NCBI GenBank assembly: GCA_934630815.1
Contig: CAKTWI010000001.1
Location: 186,001 to 250,000 of the forward strand
Source: an uncultured Senegalimassilia sp.
GTDB taxonomy: Bacteria; Actinomycetota; Coriobacteriia; Coriobacteriales; Eggerthellaceae
Direction: 5' to 3'
DNA length: 64,000 nt
Below are positions 27,374 through 36,645 of the stretch, piece after piece. How positions within the stretch are numbered: position 1 is the stretch's first letter; each line of letters begins with the position of its first letter. The notes under the pieces are model-generated. The model worked only from the letters and a program-made list of their open reading frames with translations. It made no database searches and was not told the origin of the DNA. The position numbers were made by a program, and so were the translations under genes.

Positions 27374-30300
27374 TTAACGCTTGCGGCGCTTTGCTGCTGC
27401 GATGCCGGCGATCGCCGCTGCTGCCAGGGCGAGCACGGCTACGACGGCCAGCGGCGCCATGGGCATCTGATCGCCCGTTTGCGAAAGCTTGCCCGCCGTC
27501 TTGCCTGCGGTCTTGCCCTCCTCGCGCTGGACCTGCTTCTTCTCCACGATCTCCTTGTTCGTGTAGTCCACCAGGGTCAGCTGGCTGCCGGAGGCGTAGG
27601 AGTTCAGGATGTTCTCGCCCCATGCGCCATCGATGAGCTGGACGGCGCCGCACTCGTCGAGCATGAACGTGACGTCGCCGGCCTTCGCGAAGCCCTCGGG
27701 CACCTCGGCCTCGTAGAGCACGTAGGGCGTGTTGGCCTTCAGGCCCGTGAGCACCTGGCCTGCGCCGGTGCTGACCCACTCCTTGATGGGGTCGGTGCCA
27801 TCGGCCAGGCGCACGCCCAGCTTCGCGCCGGCCAGGCCGGTGCGCGCGGAGTTCACCTTCGCGACGGTCATCTCGAGGGCCGTGTCGGTAACGGGCTTGG
27901 CGCCATCGCCGAACTCGATGACGGTGCCGGCATCGTAGAGCTTGCCCTTGCTGCCATCAGCGTACACCAGCTGATACTTGCTCTCAGCGCCCTTCCCCAC
28001 GCGGTCGATATGGAAGTGCTGCGTGGGCGTATCCGAGAGCGCATAGCCCTGCGGCGCGGAGATCTCGGCGAACCAGTAGTCGACGCCCTCCGAGATGACC
28101 TCGGCGCTGCCGGCGCCCGTCAGGAAGGTCATGCGGCCGTCCTTGTCGCTGGTCGCCTTCGCCACCAGCACGTCGCCGGAATCGCTTGCACGATACAGCC
28201 CGTAGACCGCGCCCGGCAGCGCCTTGCCTGCATCAGCCGCATCGACCTTCGTCAGGCCCAGCTGAATGGGCTTGACGTGGTTGGTGATGGTGGGATGCAC
28301 GACCGAATCGCCCATCGCGTCGATCGACGTGCCCACCGTGTCGTCCTTGTCCTTGTAGCGCACGTAATGCATGTCGGTCGCCTTCAGAGCGCCGTCGACC
28401 TCATCCACGGTCACCACGAACTCGATGCGCTCGGTGGAGTACTCGACCGTCGGGTCGGCACTTCCCGGAAGCTCTTGCACCATATAGGTGAACGTTCCCG
28501 TATTCGTGAACCTCAGGCAGGAAGGCTCCATACCCGGCGCCGCCTGGTTGTTCGCGGCGTCGAAGTCGATCATGCCCAGCGCATCGTTGGCTGCCTGGGA
28601 CACGACGGCGCCCGTCGCCTTATCGATCAGCTGGAAGGTGAACTCACCGCTTTGCAGCGCGCGTCCCACCATCTCCTTCGTGATCTTCGGATCCACGTAG
28701 CACACCTTGTCGGCCTCGGGAGCCGGTGCAGAGATGGAGCGCACCGAGTAGCCGCTCAGCGCGAACTCAGCTTCCTCGATCTCGTGCGTGTTGATCATCG
28801 TGAACGAATAGGCGCCGTCGCCGTTGTCGATACCGGACACCGCGGACGTGTAGCCCTCAGGAACCTCGGCCTCGCGCACGGTGTACTTGACGGCCTTGCC
28901 GTCGGCGTTGGCGGTCAGGCCCGTCCAACCGGCGGCCCAGCCGCTCGACTCATCGAGCACCTTATCCTCGGCGCCTTCGACCGGCACCGTCTGCCCATCG
29001 GCGTTCACGTAGCACAGCTGCGCCGTCACCGAAGCGGGACGCAGGCCGTCGACGTCATCCTGGTCATTCCAGACCTTCGACACGTTGATATCGACTGTCT
29101 TCAGCTCATGGGTATTGGTCAGCGTGAAGGAATAGGCGCCTTCCACCATGCCGCCGGAAACCGCTGCCGTATAGCCCTCGGGCACGTTCGCTTCCTGCAC
29201 GATGTAGGAGACCTCGTTGCCGTCGGCATCGCTTACCGCAAGGTCGTCCCAGGTAAACGCCCAGTTATTGGCCTCGGAAAGCTCAACCGACTTACCAGGA
29301 ACCGCAACCTGGTTGCCCTGCGCGTCGACCAGGTACAGCTGCGCCGTCACGGAATCCGGGCGCATGTTGTCGGCGTTGCCGCCATCGGCCCAGATCTTCG
29401 CCACGCTCACGCTCGTGCGCTTCTCGGCGGTGTTCGTAAGAGTGAACGAATAAGTGCCGTCGGCCGCCTTCGTCACGCCCGATGTGTAGCCGGCGGGCAC
29501 GTCGGCCTCCTGCACGGAGTACTCCACGTCGCGGCCGGCGTCCTTCGCGGGCAGGTTATCCCAAGAGGCCGCCCAGCCATGAGTCTCATCGAGCGTTGCC
29601 GCGTAACCGGCCATGGCGCTCGCCTGACCCGCCACCGTGCGATACAGCTGCGCGGTGACGGCCGGATGCACGCCGGACTGCGGATTACCCGCGGAATCCT
29701 TCCATTCCTTATGCACACTCACCGAAGTAGTCGCCGCGGTGTGCGCGTTCACCAGGGTGAAGCCGTCAGTGGCGCTGCCCATCACCGAGGAGGTATAGCC
29801 CTCGGGGACGTCGGCCTCCGCGACCGTGTACTCGATGGCCTTGCCGTTGGCGAAGATGGGCAGGTCGGTCCACTGATGGGCCCACGCGTTCTGGGCGCTC
29901 AGCTTCGCCTCGGCCACAACTTCGCCGTTAGCCAGCAGCTGCGCAGTCACCTCGGCGGGACGCAGGCCGTCCTGGTCGTTGCCGTCGTTCCAGATCTTCT
30001 TCACGCCGACGGCCGTGGTCTTGACCGCGTGCGTGTTGGTGATGGTGAAGCCGAAGGAAGCGTTGCCGGTCACGACGGAGGCGTAGCCCTCGGGGACATC
30101 AACCTCGGCGACCGTGTACTTGATGGTCTTGCCGTCGGCCAGCTTAGGCAGGTCGCCCCATGCATGCTTCCACTCGTTGGCGGCGCTCAGCTCGACGGGC
30201 TGGCCCGCTGCCTTGCCGTCGGCAAGCAGCTGGACCTTGACCGACGCGGGGCGCAGGCCGTCGGCGTTGTCGGCGTCGTCCCAGACCTTCTTCACGTTGA

Positions 30301-31207
30301 GGGCGGTCGACTCGATCTCGTGCTTGTTGGTCAGCGTATAGGAGAACGCCCCATTGTTCTTTACCATGCCGCCGGTCATGACGGAGGTATAGCCTTCGGG
30401 AACCTCAGCCTCGCGCACGGTGTAGGCGACGTCTTTGCCGCCGGCCTTCTTCGCCAGGTTATCCCACGTGTGGGTCCAATTATTCCCGGCGTTCAGCGTG
30501 ACGGTCTTGCCCGTTGCCGCGCCGTCGGCCAAAAGCTCCACCTTGACGGAATCGGGACGCAGGCCGTCGGCGTTTTCGGCGTCGTCCCAGACCTTGGTCA
30601 CGCCGACCTGCGTGGTTTCAACGGCATGCGTGTTCGTCAGCGTGAAGGCGTAGTTGCCGCTCTCGTTCACAGCGGTTTTGACCGAGCCCGTGTAGCCGTC
30701 GACCTTCGCCTCGCTGATCGAGTACGTGTACTTGCCGCTCTTGCCGTAGACCGGCTGCTTTTCCAGCGTTGCGATCCAGTTGTTCTCGGCGGAAAGCTTC
30801 AGGGTTGCCACGATGGTCTTGGTGGTGCTGCTGCCCTCAGAGCGCAGCACATCCACGGACACCTGCTCGGGACGCACGCCGTCCTGGTTGCCGGCGTCAT
30901 CCCACACCTTGGAAACGCTCAGGTTCACCACCGACGGGGCGTGCGAGTTCTTCAGCGTGTACGTGTAGCTCACGTTGCCGTTGGCATCCTTGCTAGAGGA
31001 GCCTTCGACAGTGCCCTTGTACCCGCTAACCGCATCTTCCACAACAGTATACGTATATTGGTTGCCATTCGCGTCCGTGGTGGGCAGCCCGCTTACCCTT
31101 GCTTGCCACTGATTTGCGGCGTTCAGCGTGATCGGGCCGCCAACCTGCTCGGACGCGCCGCCCTCGATGCTACGCATAACGCGAGCCGTCACGGAGTCAG
31201 GGCGCAC
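27374..31207 (-). CDS. Cna_B-repeat adhesin, C-terminal part with sortase-type anchor (split by amber codon)
   Basis: This 1,277-codon frame continues the preceding gene after one TAG. It has seven Cna_B-type repeats of about 85 residues (KVWDDA-D-DGLRP motifs with Lys and terminal Asn for isopeptide bonds). A larger pilin-isopeptide domain follows (about 845-985, with EFTFQLID), then two SpaA-like domains (IQLGLTKVD and TALEMTVAKV). It ends with sortase-like motif LSQTG, a membrane helix and KRRKR. The first codon after the TAG is GTG, but no ribosome site precedes it and there is no signal peptide. Separate translation is therefore doubtful: this is the downstream part of a longer adhesin. 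No sortase gene is in the window. Confidence 0.82.
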   Translation of the reverse strand: MRPDSVTARVMRSIEGGASEQVGGPITLNAANQWQARVSGLPTTDANGNQYTYTVVEDAVSGYKGTVEGSSSKDANGNVSYTYTLKNSHAPSVVNLSVSKVWDDAGNQDGVRPEQVSVDVLRSEGSSTTKTIVATLKLSAENNWIATLEKQPVYGKSGKYTYSISEAKVDGYTGSVKTAVNESGNYAFTLTNTHAVETTQVGVTKVWDDAENADGLRPDSVKVELLADGAATGKTVTLNAGNNWTHTWDNLAKKAGGKDVAYTVREAEVPEGYTSVMTGGMVKNNGAFSYTLTNKHEIESTALNVKKVWDDADNADGLRPASVKVQLLADGKAAGQPVELSAANEWKHAWGDLPKLADGKTIKYTVAEVDVPEGYASVVTGNASFGFTITNTHAVKTTAVGVKKIWNDGNDQDGLRPAEVTAQLLANGEVVAEAKLSAQNAWAHQWTDLPIFANGKAIEYTVAEADVPEGYTSSVMGSATDGFTLVNAHTAATTSVSVHKEWKDSAGNPQSGVHPAVTAQLYRTVAGQASAMAGYAATLDETHGWAASWDNLPAKDAGRDVEYSVQEADVPAGYTSGVTKAADGTYSFTLTNTAEKRTSVSVAKIWADGGNADNMRPDSVTAQLYLVDAQGNQVAVPGKSVELSEANNWAFTWDDLAVSDADGNEVSYIVQEANVPEGYTAAVSGGMVEGAYSFTLTNTHELKTVDINVSKVWNDQDDVDGLRPASVTAQLCYVNADGQTVPVEGAEDKVLDESSGWAAGWTGLTANADGKAVKYTVREAEVPEGYTSAVSGIDNGDGAYSFTMINTHEIEEAEFALSGYSVRSISAPAPEADKVCYVDPKITKEMVGRALQSGEFTFQLIDKATGAVVSQAANDALGMIDFDAANNQAAPGMEPSCLRFTNTGTFTYMVQELPGSADPTVEYSTERIEFVVTVDEVDGALKATDMHYVRYKDKDDTVGTSIDAMGDSVVHPTITNHVKPIQLGLTKVDAADAGKALPGAVYGLYRASDSGDVLVAKATSDKDGRMTFLTGAGSAEVISEGVDYWFAEISAPQGYALSDTPTQHFHIDRVGKGAESKYQLVYADGSKGKLYDAGTVIEFGDGAKPVTDTALEMTVAKVNSARTGLAGAKLGVRLADGTDPIKEWVSTGAGQVLTGLKANTPYVLYEAEVPEGFAKAGDVTFMLDECGAVQLIDGAWGENILNSYASGSQLTLVDYTNKEIVEKKQVQREEGKTAGKTAGKLSQTGDQMPMAPLAVVAVLALAAAAIAGIAAAKRRKR

Positions 31208-31210
31208 CTA
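31208..31210 (-). other. in-frame amber codon inside a Cna_B domain
   Basis: TAG lies in the same frame as both adhesin parts. Upstream the protein reads KVWDDNDNID and downstream VRPDSVTARV, a Cna_B repeat interrupted at the position where sibling repeats have Gly, Asn or similar (DGLRP, DGVRP, DNMRP). Without the TAG one frame would run 32,791 to 27,374, about 1,804 residues. Confidence 0.93.
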
Positions 31211-32791
31211 ATCGATGTTATCGTTGTCGTCCCACACCTTGGCGATGGAGATCTCCACCTCGGGCTTATGCTGGTTCACGATAGCGAAGCCCCCAGCCGC
31301 GCTACCGGTCACGGCGGAATCGTAGCCTGCGACCTGCGTGAGCTCCTTCACCGTATATTCGATGGCCTTGCCGGACTCATCGTTCACCGGCAGGTCGGTC
31401 CACTGGTGGCTCCAGCTGTTGCCAGCGTCCAGCGTCACCGGATCGCCCGACGCCTCGCCGTTCGCATACAGCTGCGCCTGCACGCCGTTATGGCTGATGG
31501 AGGTCTCGGCATTGCCCTTCGAGTCGAGCCACGTCTTGTTCACGGAAACGGAGGTGGTGGCAGGCTTGCCATCATCGAACTTGCCGTGGAACGGGCGGGT
31601 GTGCGTCTCGCCGGACACGTTGATGTTCTCGCCGATGAACGTGCCGCACGAATTGCCCTTCAGGTTGATGGTGGCGCCGGGGGCCAAGATGGAGCTGACC
31701 ATGCCCGTCGCGGTGACGGAACCGACGTTCGTGAAGTTCCACAGCACATAGCCCGTGTCGGCATCGTTCTCGCCAAGGCCGGCGTTCTGGCCGTTGCCGG
31801 TATCCAGCCATACCTGATCGGGGATGGGCGCATCCGCGCCGCCGCAATCCACATTGATAACCAGCGCAGCAGAACCGTCAAGCGGCAGACCCTTGATATA
31901 GATGGGGTTACCATTGCTCGTCAGCTCGGAAAGCGGCAGGGTCAGATACGCACAGCCCTTGCCCTGCGTATACGTGATGGTCTTGCGGTTCTGGTCAGTG
32001 GTGAAATCATACGTTGCCCCGGCGGTTTCGTGCGCCGCAAGGGAGCTCGACAGCTGCGTGGTTTCGGCCTTCACGGCGTTCATGTCGATGAAGGGCGCAG
32101 TTGCGGTATCGACATCCTGCGCCACGGTGCGCGGGAACTGCACTTCGGTGCCCGACGTCTTCGTGTTGGCGTAGTTGATCACCTGGTTGTTGTTCGTGGT
32201 CTTCGCGAACAGGTTGAACGTGGAAGTGTTGCCGCCGAACACGATCGCCTGATCGGAGTAAGACTGTTCGGCGAAACGGGGGCAGGTGCTCTGGTAGTCC
32301 TGGATATAGCTCAACGTGGAATGGCCGTAAATCTTAAGGAACTCGGGCTTGATGCCGAAGTCCTGCAAGCCATACACATGGTTCGCCAGGATGTTGCCAT
32401 AAATGTGGCTGCTTGAGTTCAGGGTATTGAACGCCACCAGGTGGAAGCTGCCGGCGATGCCCAGCGCATTGCCCGAGCCGTCCTTGCCCGTGTCGCGATA
32501 CGCATTCCACGCGCTAGACGTGAACCCGTTCGACGAATCGATGGTGGTGAAGTTCACGTCGCCGTTGTACCAATACGTACCCGAAGGCAGCTGACCGCTT
32601 CCACCCTCACCGGCAGTGGCCGTGGATACCTTCGTCAGCGGGGACAAGCCCACCACCAGGATGGCGGACATCACGATGGACAGCACCTTGCTCGACAGCG
32701 AGCGGGCGCCCGCGCGCATGCGGCGCGCACGGGTCTTCCTGTTCGTATGCTCTACCGCGTGGCGGTTCATCTCTTCGTTCCTTGCCTTCAT
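31208..32791 (-). CDS. adhesin N-terminal part: signal peptide, choice-of-anchor A-like domain, Cna_B
   Basis: The 527-residue product has a long basic N-terminus and a signal helix (VLSIVMSAILVVGLSPL). A domain with HLVAFNTLNSSSHIYGNILANH and YVLWNFTNV then resembles choice-of-anchor A domains of surface proteins. One Cna_B-type domain starts at TTSVSVNKTWLDSKGN (about 405-505). It stops one residue position before VRPD of the next Cna_B repeat at an amber codon. As written it would be secreted without a wall anchor. The start follows the upstream surface gene by 6 bases with a G-rich ribosome site, so it is in that operon. Confidence 0.82.
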   Translation of the reverse strand: MKARNEEMNRHAVEHTNRKTRARRMRAGARSLSSKVLSIVMSAILVVGLSPLTKVSTATAGEGGSGQLPSGTYWYNGDVNFTTIDSSNGFTSSAWNAYRDTGKDGSGNALGIAGSFHLVAFNTLNSSSHIYGNILANHVYGLQDFGIKPEFLKIYGHSTLSYIQDYQSTCPRFAEQSYSDQAIVFGGNTSTFNLFAKTTNNNQVINYANTKTSGTEVQFPRTVAQDVDTATAPFIDMNAVKAETTQLSSSLAAHETAGATYDFTTDQNRKTITYTQGKGCAYLTLPLSELTSNGNPIYIKGLPLDGSAALVINVDCGGADAPIPDQVWLDTGNGQNAGLGENDADTGYVLWNFTNVGSVTATGMVSSILAPGATINLKGNSCGTFIGENINVSGETHTRPFHGKFDDGKPATTSVSVNKTWLDSKGNAETSISHNGVQAQLYANGEASGDPVTLDAGNSWSHQWTDLPVNDESGKAIEYTVKELTQVAGYDSAVTGSAAGGFAIVNQHKPEVEISIAKVWDDNDNID

Positions 32792-32797
32792 ATCCCG

Positions 32798-34906
32798 TTA
32801 CGCCCCCTTGATGTCGTTGGAGCCGGATTCGCCTTCTGCCTTGCGCTTGCGGCCGCGCACGAACAGCGCGATGCAGGCTGCCGCCACGGCGGCGACGCCC
32901 GCCAGCACCGCAGGCCACCATGCGCGAAGGCCCGCTATGGAAGCGATCCCCGACTCGGCGCCGGCCTGGTAATCGGACAGCGGGGTCTCGCTCTCGGCGA
33001 TGCGCTCCTCGTACGCCGTGTTGCCGTCGGGCGCGATCGCATCGGACTGCCCGCCTGCCGCGGAGGCGGCTTCCCCGTCCGCAGAACCCGTGGTCACGGT
33101 GGCATATTGCGCACCCGTGGTCAGGCCGCCCGCAGAACCATCCGCGGTCACCGCGCCGGTTGCGGGGTCGATGGTGTAGTAGCGCACGCCGCCGTCGATG
33201 ACGTCGGTGCGCACCACGGTGACGTCGCCTTCCAGCACCGTCCCGGGTTGCGCATAGTACATGGTGTATGTGCGGTACGGCGCGTAGAAGCCGTGCGCGA
33301 TGGGAGCTTCCTGACCGGACAAGCGCTGATAGGCGACGCCGTCCGCCTCAAGCTGCTCGGGCCCGGAGATCTGCAGCGCCTGGCCATCCGGCTGGCAAGT
33401 CAGGGTTTCCCCGCCGATCTGCTTGCCGCTAGCAACGTCCACGTAGCGGACGTTCACCTGGTAAGCTTCCGGCGCCTGCACGTCGGAACGCGTGTAGTAC
33501 ACGGTGTCCGATGCGGGACGGCCGCTCGTGAAGTCCTGCCAGGTATAGGTCAGCGTGCTCTCGGAGCCGAAGCGCGTGTACGTTTCGCCATCGCGCTCAT
33601 AAGTGGCGGGCAGGGAGATGTTTGCGGGCTGGCCATCGGCAACCTGCGCCGTTTCGCTGGAGACCACCTCGATGGACACCCGGCCGTTTTCCGCCGGGGT
33701 CACCAACGCGATGTTCGCCGTGTAAGCAAGCTGGGCGTTCTCGGATGCGTACTCCAGCGTGAACTCGGGAGCGCCGTCCAGGGTCAGCGACAGCTTGGCG
33801 GCCTGCTCGGCCGTGTAGACGTTGCCGCGGTTGTCGCGCGCGCCCTTGAGCACGTAGCGATCGACCGAACCGCTATGCGCCTGCGAGAACACGGTCGGCG
33901 GCGCGTACAGGTAGCCGCCCGCGCCGACCTCCACCTTGTCATGCATAAGCGATGCGCCGTCGGCGGAGGTATAGGAAATGGATACCGTTTGCGTTTCCGT
34001 GCTGGCCTCGCGGCGCGGCAGGCAATGGATGGTCACCTCGGGCTGCGCGGCCGACACCGTCACGGCGGGCATCTTGGAAACGGGCACGTACGCGCGGCCG
34101 TTCGCCTCCACCGTATCGCGCACCGCCACGGTTTGCGACTCGTCGGCGCCGAGCATGCCCAGCTCATCGCGCAGAAGCACGTTCCCGTCCTCGTCGACGT
34201 ATGCGACGCTGGCAGCCACGTCGGCGGCTTCCACCTTCTCGTAGCTCACGTAGAGCACGCCATCCGTCAGCGTAGGGGCGGCCGACGATGCCCCGCCGGC
34301 CAGACGATAGGTGCTGCCGTTGCGCACGATCAGGCGCGGCGCCTCGAAGGGCTGCGTCTCGTCGCCGGCAACCGCCGTGCGGATGCCCACCAGCGAATCG
34401 GCGACCGAACCCGCCGGCTGGCCGTCGACCGACATGGCGACGGCGTATACCGTTGCGGAAAGCACCGGCGCCACCTGCTGGCGATCGGCCGTTGCCGCCG
34501 TATAAAAGTCAAGGGAGATCTTGCCGCTGTGCGAGGCCACATAGCCGGCCTTGGCATTCAGCGAGATGACGCCCGCCTGGTCCTGCGGGTTGTCGTACGC
34601 GTACTGCAGGTCATGCTGGCGAACCTCGCCGCCAACCGACACGTCGGCGTACAGCGTTGCTCCGCCAAGGCCCACCGCCGTTGCCACATCGAAGGCGTCG
34701 CCGCCGACGGAGAGCGTGTCGATGCCGCGCACGGAAAGGGATTCGACGTCCTGCGCCGCCTGCGACGACGAGCCCGCTGCGGGTTCGTCAGCGTGAGCTG
34801 GCAAGGCGATAGGCGTCAATGTCAGGGAAAGCGCCAGGGACAGCCCGACGCATGTTGCCGCGCGAGATGCTCCGCGCGACACGGCCGAATAGCGAGTCGA
34901 GTTCAT
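32798..34906 (-). CDS. secreted surface protein with C-terminal membrane anchor
   Basis: The 702-residue protein has a signal peptide (VGLSLALSLTLTPIALPAHA, about 20-39), a beta-rich ectodomain with MucBP-like segments (YVDEDGNVLLRDE, SISYTSADGASLM, NVRYVDVASGKQIGG), a Glu/Ser/Ala-rich stalk, one membrane helix (about 660-682) and a basic tail RGRKRK. No LPXTG-type motif precedes the helix, so it is probably membrane-anchored. GGAG lies upstream of the ATG. It is the first gene of the operon with the split adhesin, 6 bases apart, under the promoter near 35.1 kb. Its function is unknown; partnership with the adhesin is inferred from the operon. Confidence 0.82.
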   Translation of the reverse strand: MNSTRYSAVSRGASRAATCVGLSLALSLTLTPIALPAHADEPAAGSSSQAAQDVESLSVRGIDTLSVGGDAFDVATAVGLGGATLYADVSVGGEVRQHDLQYAYDNPQDQAGVISLNAKAGYVASHSGKISLDFYTAATADRQQVAPVLSATVYAVAMSVDGQPAGSVADSLVGIRTAVAGDETQPFEAPRLIVRNGSTYRLAGGASSAAPTLTDGVLYVSYEKVEAADVAASVAYVDEDGNVLLRDELGMLGADESQTVAVRDTVEANGRAYVPVSKMPAVTVSAAQPEVTIHCLPRREASTETQTVSISYTSADGASLMHDKVEVGAGGYLYAPPTVFSQAHSGSVDRYVLKGARDNRGNVYTAEQAAKLSLTLDGAPEFTLEYASENAQLAYTANIALVTPAENGRVSIEVVSSETAQVADGQPANISLPATYERDGETYTRFGSESTLTYTWQDFTSGRPASDTVYYTRSDVQAPEAYQVNVRYVDVASGKQIGGETLTCQPDGQALQISGPEQLEADGVAYQRLSGQEAPIAHGFYAPYRTYTMYYAQPGTVLEGDVTVVRTDVIDGGVRYYTIDPATGAVTADGSAGGLTTGAQYATVTTGSADGEAASAAGGQSDAIAPDGNTAYEERIAESETPLSDYQAGAESGIASIAGLRAWWPAVLAGVAAVAAACIALFVRGRKRKAEGESGSNDIKGA

Positions 34907-35102
34907 AGCAGCTCCGTTCGTTCTCGTCCGAACGCGTCAACTTGCTGCAAGAACGAGCCGGCGCGCCGTTTGCCGGCGCTTCCCCACCCATGCGAACGCG
35001 ATGCGTTTCGCCCCCAGGGGACGGTCGGCATATCACCAGCAACCGGGAAGGGCCGTTCCGCGAAACGGAGCTCCTCGATGTGCCCTTAATCCACTCATGC
35101 TG

Positions 35103-35131
35103 ATTATTGCAAGGTGGCAGAGGGGTGTCAA
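35103..35131 (-). promoter_or_regulatory. strong sigma-A-type promoter of the surface-protein operon
   Basis: On the minus strand a consensus TTGACA (35,126-35,131) is followed after exactly 17 bases by AATAAT (35,103-35,108). The leader to the ATG at 34,906 would be about 190 bases. Confidence 0.82.
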
Positions 35132-35284
35132 GTCAGAGGGATATCATTTAGGGAATCTATCGGGTTGAGCGCATGACCTGCTATTTTGCTTGTAACATTC
35201 GCCGCATTTGTCGGAATTTTTGCCTAGTTTTGTCACCCCTTTGGAAGCAGCGATGGGCATACGTCGGGAAACGTCCGAAAACGC

Positions 35285-35320
35285 AAGCAGGCGGCATGCC
35301 TTGCGACATGCCGCCTGCTT
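35285..35320 (-). terminator. terminator after hypB
   Basis: AAGCAGGCGGCATG (35,285-35,298) pairs perfectly with 35,307-35,320 around an 8-base loop; on the minus strand GCGTTTTC follows. It lies about 20 bases after the hypB stop. Confidence 0.75.
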
Positions 35321-35341
35321 GGACGGGATATGTTCGCCGTG

Positions 35342-35995
35342 CTACTGGATGGCGCGGATCTGCTCGGCCAGCCAGGTTGCCCATTCCTCGACGCCCTCGC
35401 CCTTGGTAGCGGCGATGGGGAAGATGGGAGCCTGCGGGTTGAGCTGGCGCACGCTGGCGTCGAACGCCTCGCGATCGAAGTTGAACACGGGCATGGTGTC
35501 CACCTTGTTCAGGATGACCACCTTCGCCGCCTGGAAAACGCCGGGATACTTAAGTGGTTTGTCGTCGCCCTCGGGCACGGACAAAATCATGACCTTGGCG
35601 TTCTCGCCCAGGTCGAAGTCGGTCGGGCACACCAGGTTGCCCACGTTCTCCACGATGATCAGGTCCAGGCGCTCCAGGTCGAGCACATCGATGGCGCGGC
35701 TGATCATGTTGGATTCCAGGTGGCACGCGCCGCCCGTGTTGATCTGCACGGCCGCGATGCCCTGCGCCTTGATCTTCTCGGCGTCCACGTTGCTGGCGAT
35801 GTCGCCCTCGATGACGGCGATGTTGAACTCGTCGCGCAACGCCTCGATGGTGGCCAGGATGGTGGACGTCTTGCCGGAACCGGGGCTGGCAAGCAGGTCG
35901 AGCACGAACACGTGGTTGTCGGCGAAGCGCTTGCGCAGCTGCGCCGCCAGCTGATCGTTCTTGTCAAGGATGGGTTGCTTCATATCGATTTGCAT
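35342..35995 (-). CDS. hypB: hydrogenase nickel-insertion GTPase HypB
   Basis: The 217-residue protein is a G3E-family GTPase that delivers nickel to NiFe-hydrogenase with HypA. It shows the P-loop ASPGSGKTS (about 37-45), EGDIAS, the metal-site segment GGACHLES with conserved Cys and His, ENVGNLVCP and the NKVD guanine motif. The His-rich nickel-storage N-terminus of some HypB proteins is absent. AGGAGG lies 8 bases before the ATG. hypA lies upstream on the same strand, separated by 168 bases. No hydrogenase structural genes or hypCDEF are in the window. Confidence 0.95.
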   Translation of the reverse strand: MQIDMKQPILDKNDQLAAQLRKRFADNHVFVLDLLASPGSGKTSTILATIEALRDEFNIAVIEGDIASNVDAEKIKAQGIAAVQINTGGACHLESNMISRAIDVLDLERLDLIIVENVGNLVCPTDFDLGENAKVMILSVPEGDDKPLKYPGVFQAAKVVILNKVDTMPVFNFDREAFDASVRQLNPQAPIFPIAATKGEGVEEWATWLAEQIRAIQ

Positions 35996-36163
35996 GCTGA
36001 TTCCTCCTATTGATCAAGCAGCGGTTTGAGTTATGAACCAGATTGGGAAGGCGTGGCGAATGCGAACGCTCGCGGCCTTCCGGCTGCGCCATCGGGCACG
36101 TACGCGCGGGAGCCGCTGGCTCCCACGGCAGATGCCCACCACGCGGGACCGCGCCAACGCCCG

Positions 36164-36517
36164 TTAGTCATCGGGCAGGTCGACCTCGATGGAATCGATC
36201 TGCAGCTCGCGACCGGCCAAAAGCTTCGTGTTGTAGCCGCCGCACTCGGGGCACACCATGTGGAAGCGGTCGTGCTCGTACTCGACGCCGCAGTCCAGGC
36301 AAAGGCTTCGAGGCTTCACCATGTTGATCTCAAGCTCCGCGCCCTCGCTCATGGTGCCTTCCGTGAGCACCTCGAACGCGAAGCGCAGCGAGTCCTCGAT
36401 GGCCTCGGTCATCTCGCCGATGGACAGCGTAACCTTGAGCACCTTCGTGGCGCCCGCCTGCACGGCGGACTTCTCCACCGCCTCCATGACGCCGGTCATG
36501 ATTCCTAGCTCGTGCAT
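36164..36517 (-). CDS. hypA: hydrogenase maturation nickel metallochaperone HypA
   Basis: The 117-residue protein begins with the nickel-binding MHE motif and has the zinc site made of two Cys pairs (CLDC and CPEC, about residues 74-94), the normal HypA layout and length. HypA hands nickel to the hydrogenase large subunit with HypB, encoded next. AAGGAGC precedes the ATG. Its presence implies a NiFe-hydrogenase, or possibly another nickel enzyme, elsewhere in the genome. Confidence 0.95.
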   Translation of the reverse strand: MHELGIMTGVMEAVEKSAVQAGATKVLKVTLSIGEMTEAIEDSLRFAFEVLTEGTMSEGAELEINMVKPRSLCLDCGVEYEHDRFHMVCPECGGYNTKLLAGRELQIDSIEVDLPDD

Positions 36518-36591
36518 GCAGCTCCTTCAATCCGCGAAACCGTGCAGCGCCCGCGCCGCACGCCATTGGTACGAACCCCATACTATCCCAA

Positions 36592-36616
36592 GAAGGCCCG
36601 CACGCAGCGGGCCTTC
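36592..36616 (-). terminator. hairpin terminator after tatC
   Basis: GAAGGCCCGC (36,592-36,601) pairs perfectly with GCGGGCCTTC (36,607-36,616) around a 5-base loop. The following T run is weak (TTGGG) on the minus strand. It lies about 30 bases after the tatC stop. Confidence 0.6.
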
Positions 36617-36645
36617 AGGTTAACCATATATGTTTGCCGGCGAAG

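Larger units (their letters stand above)
34907..35341. other. intergenic region before the surface operon
   Basis: This 435-base gap contains the operon promoter, its roughly 190-base leader and the hypB terminator. The leader holds one GGGGACGG occurrence (about 35,018) without a partner arm. No gene was seen. Confidence 0.65.

Noticed and set aside
31207..31207. GTG directly after the amber codon as an independent start for the downstream adhesin part
   Set aside because: No ribosome site precedes it and the product would lack a signal peptide although it carries a sortase motif; it is better explained as the remainder of a split gene.
27071..32416. A 1,781-codon open frame on the plus strand opposite the adhesin
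   Set aside because: Same reason: it is antisense to Cna_B repeats with conserved motifs, and its product has no recognisable domain.
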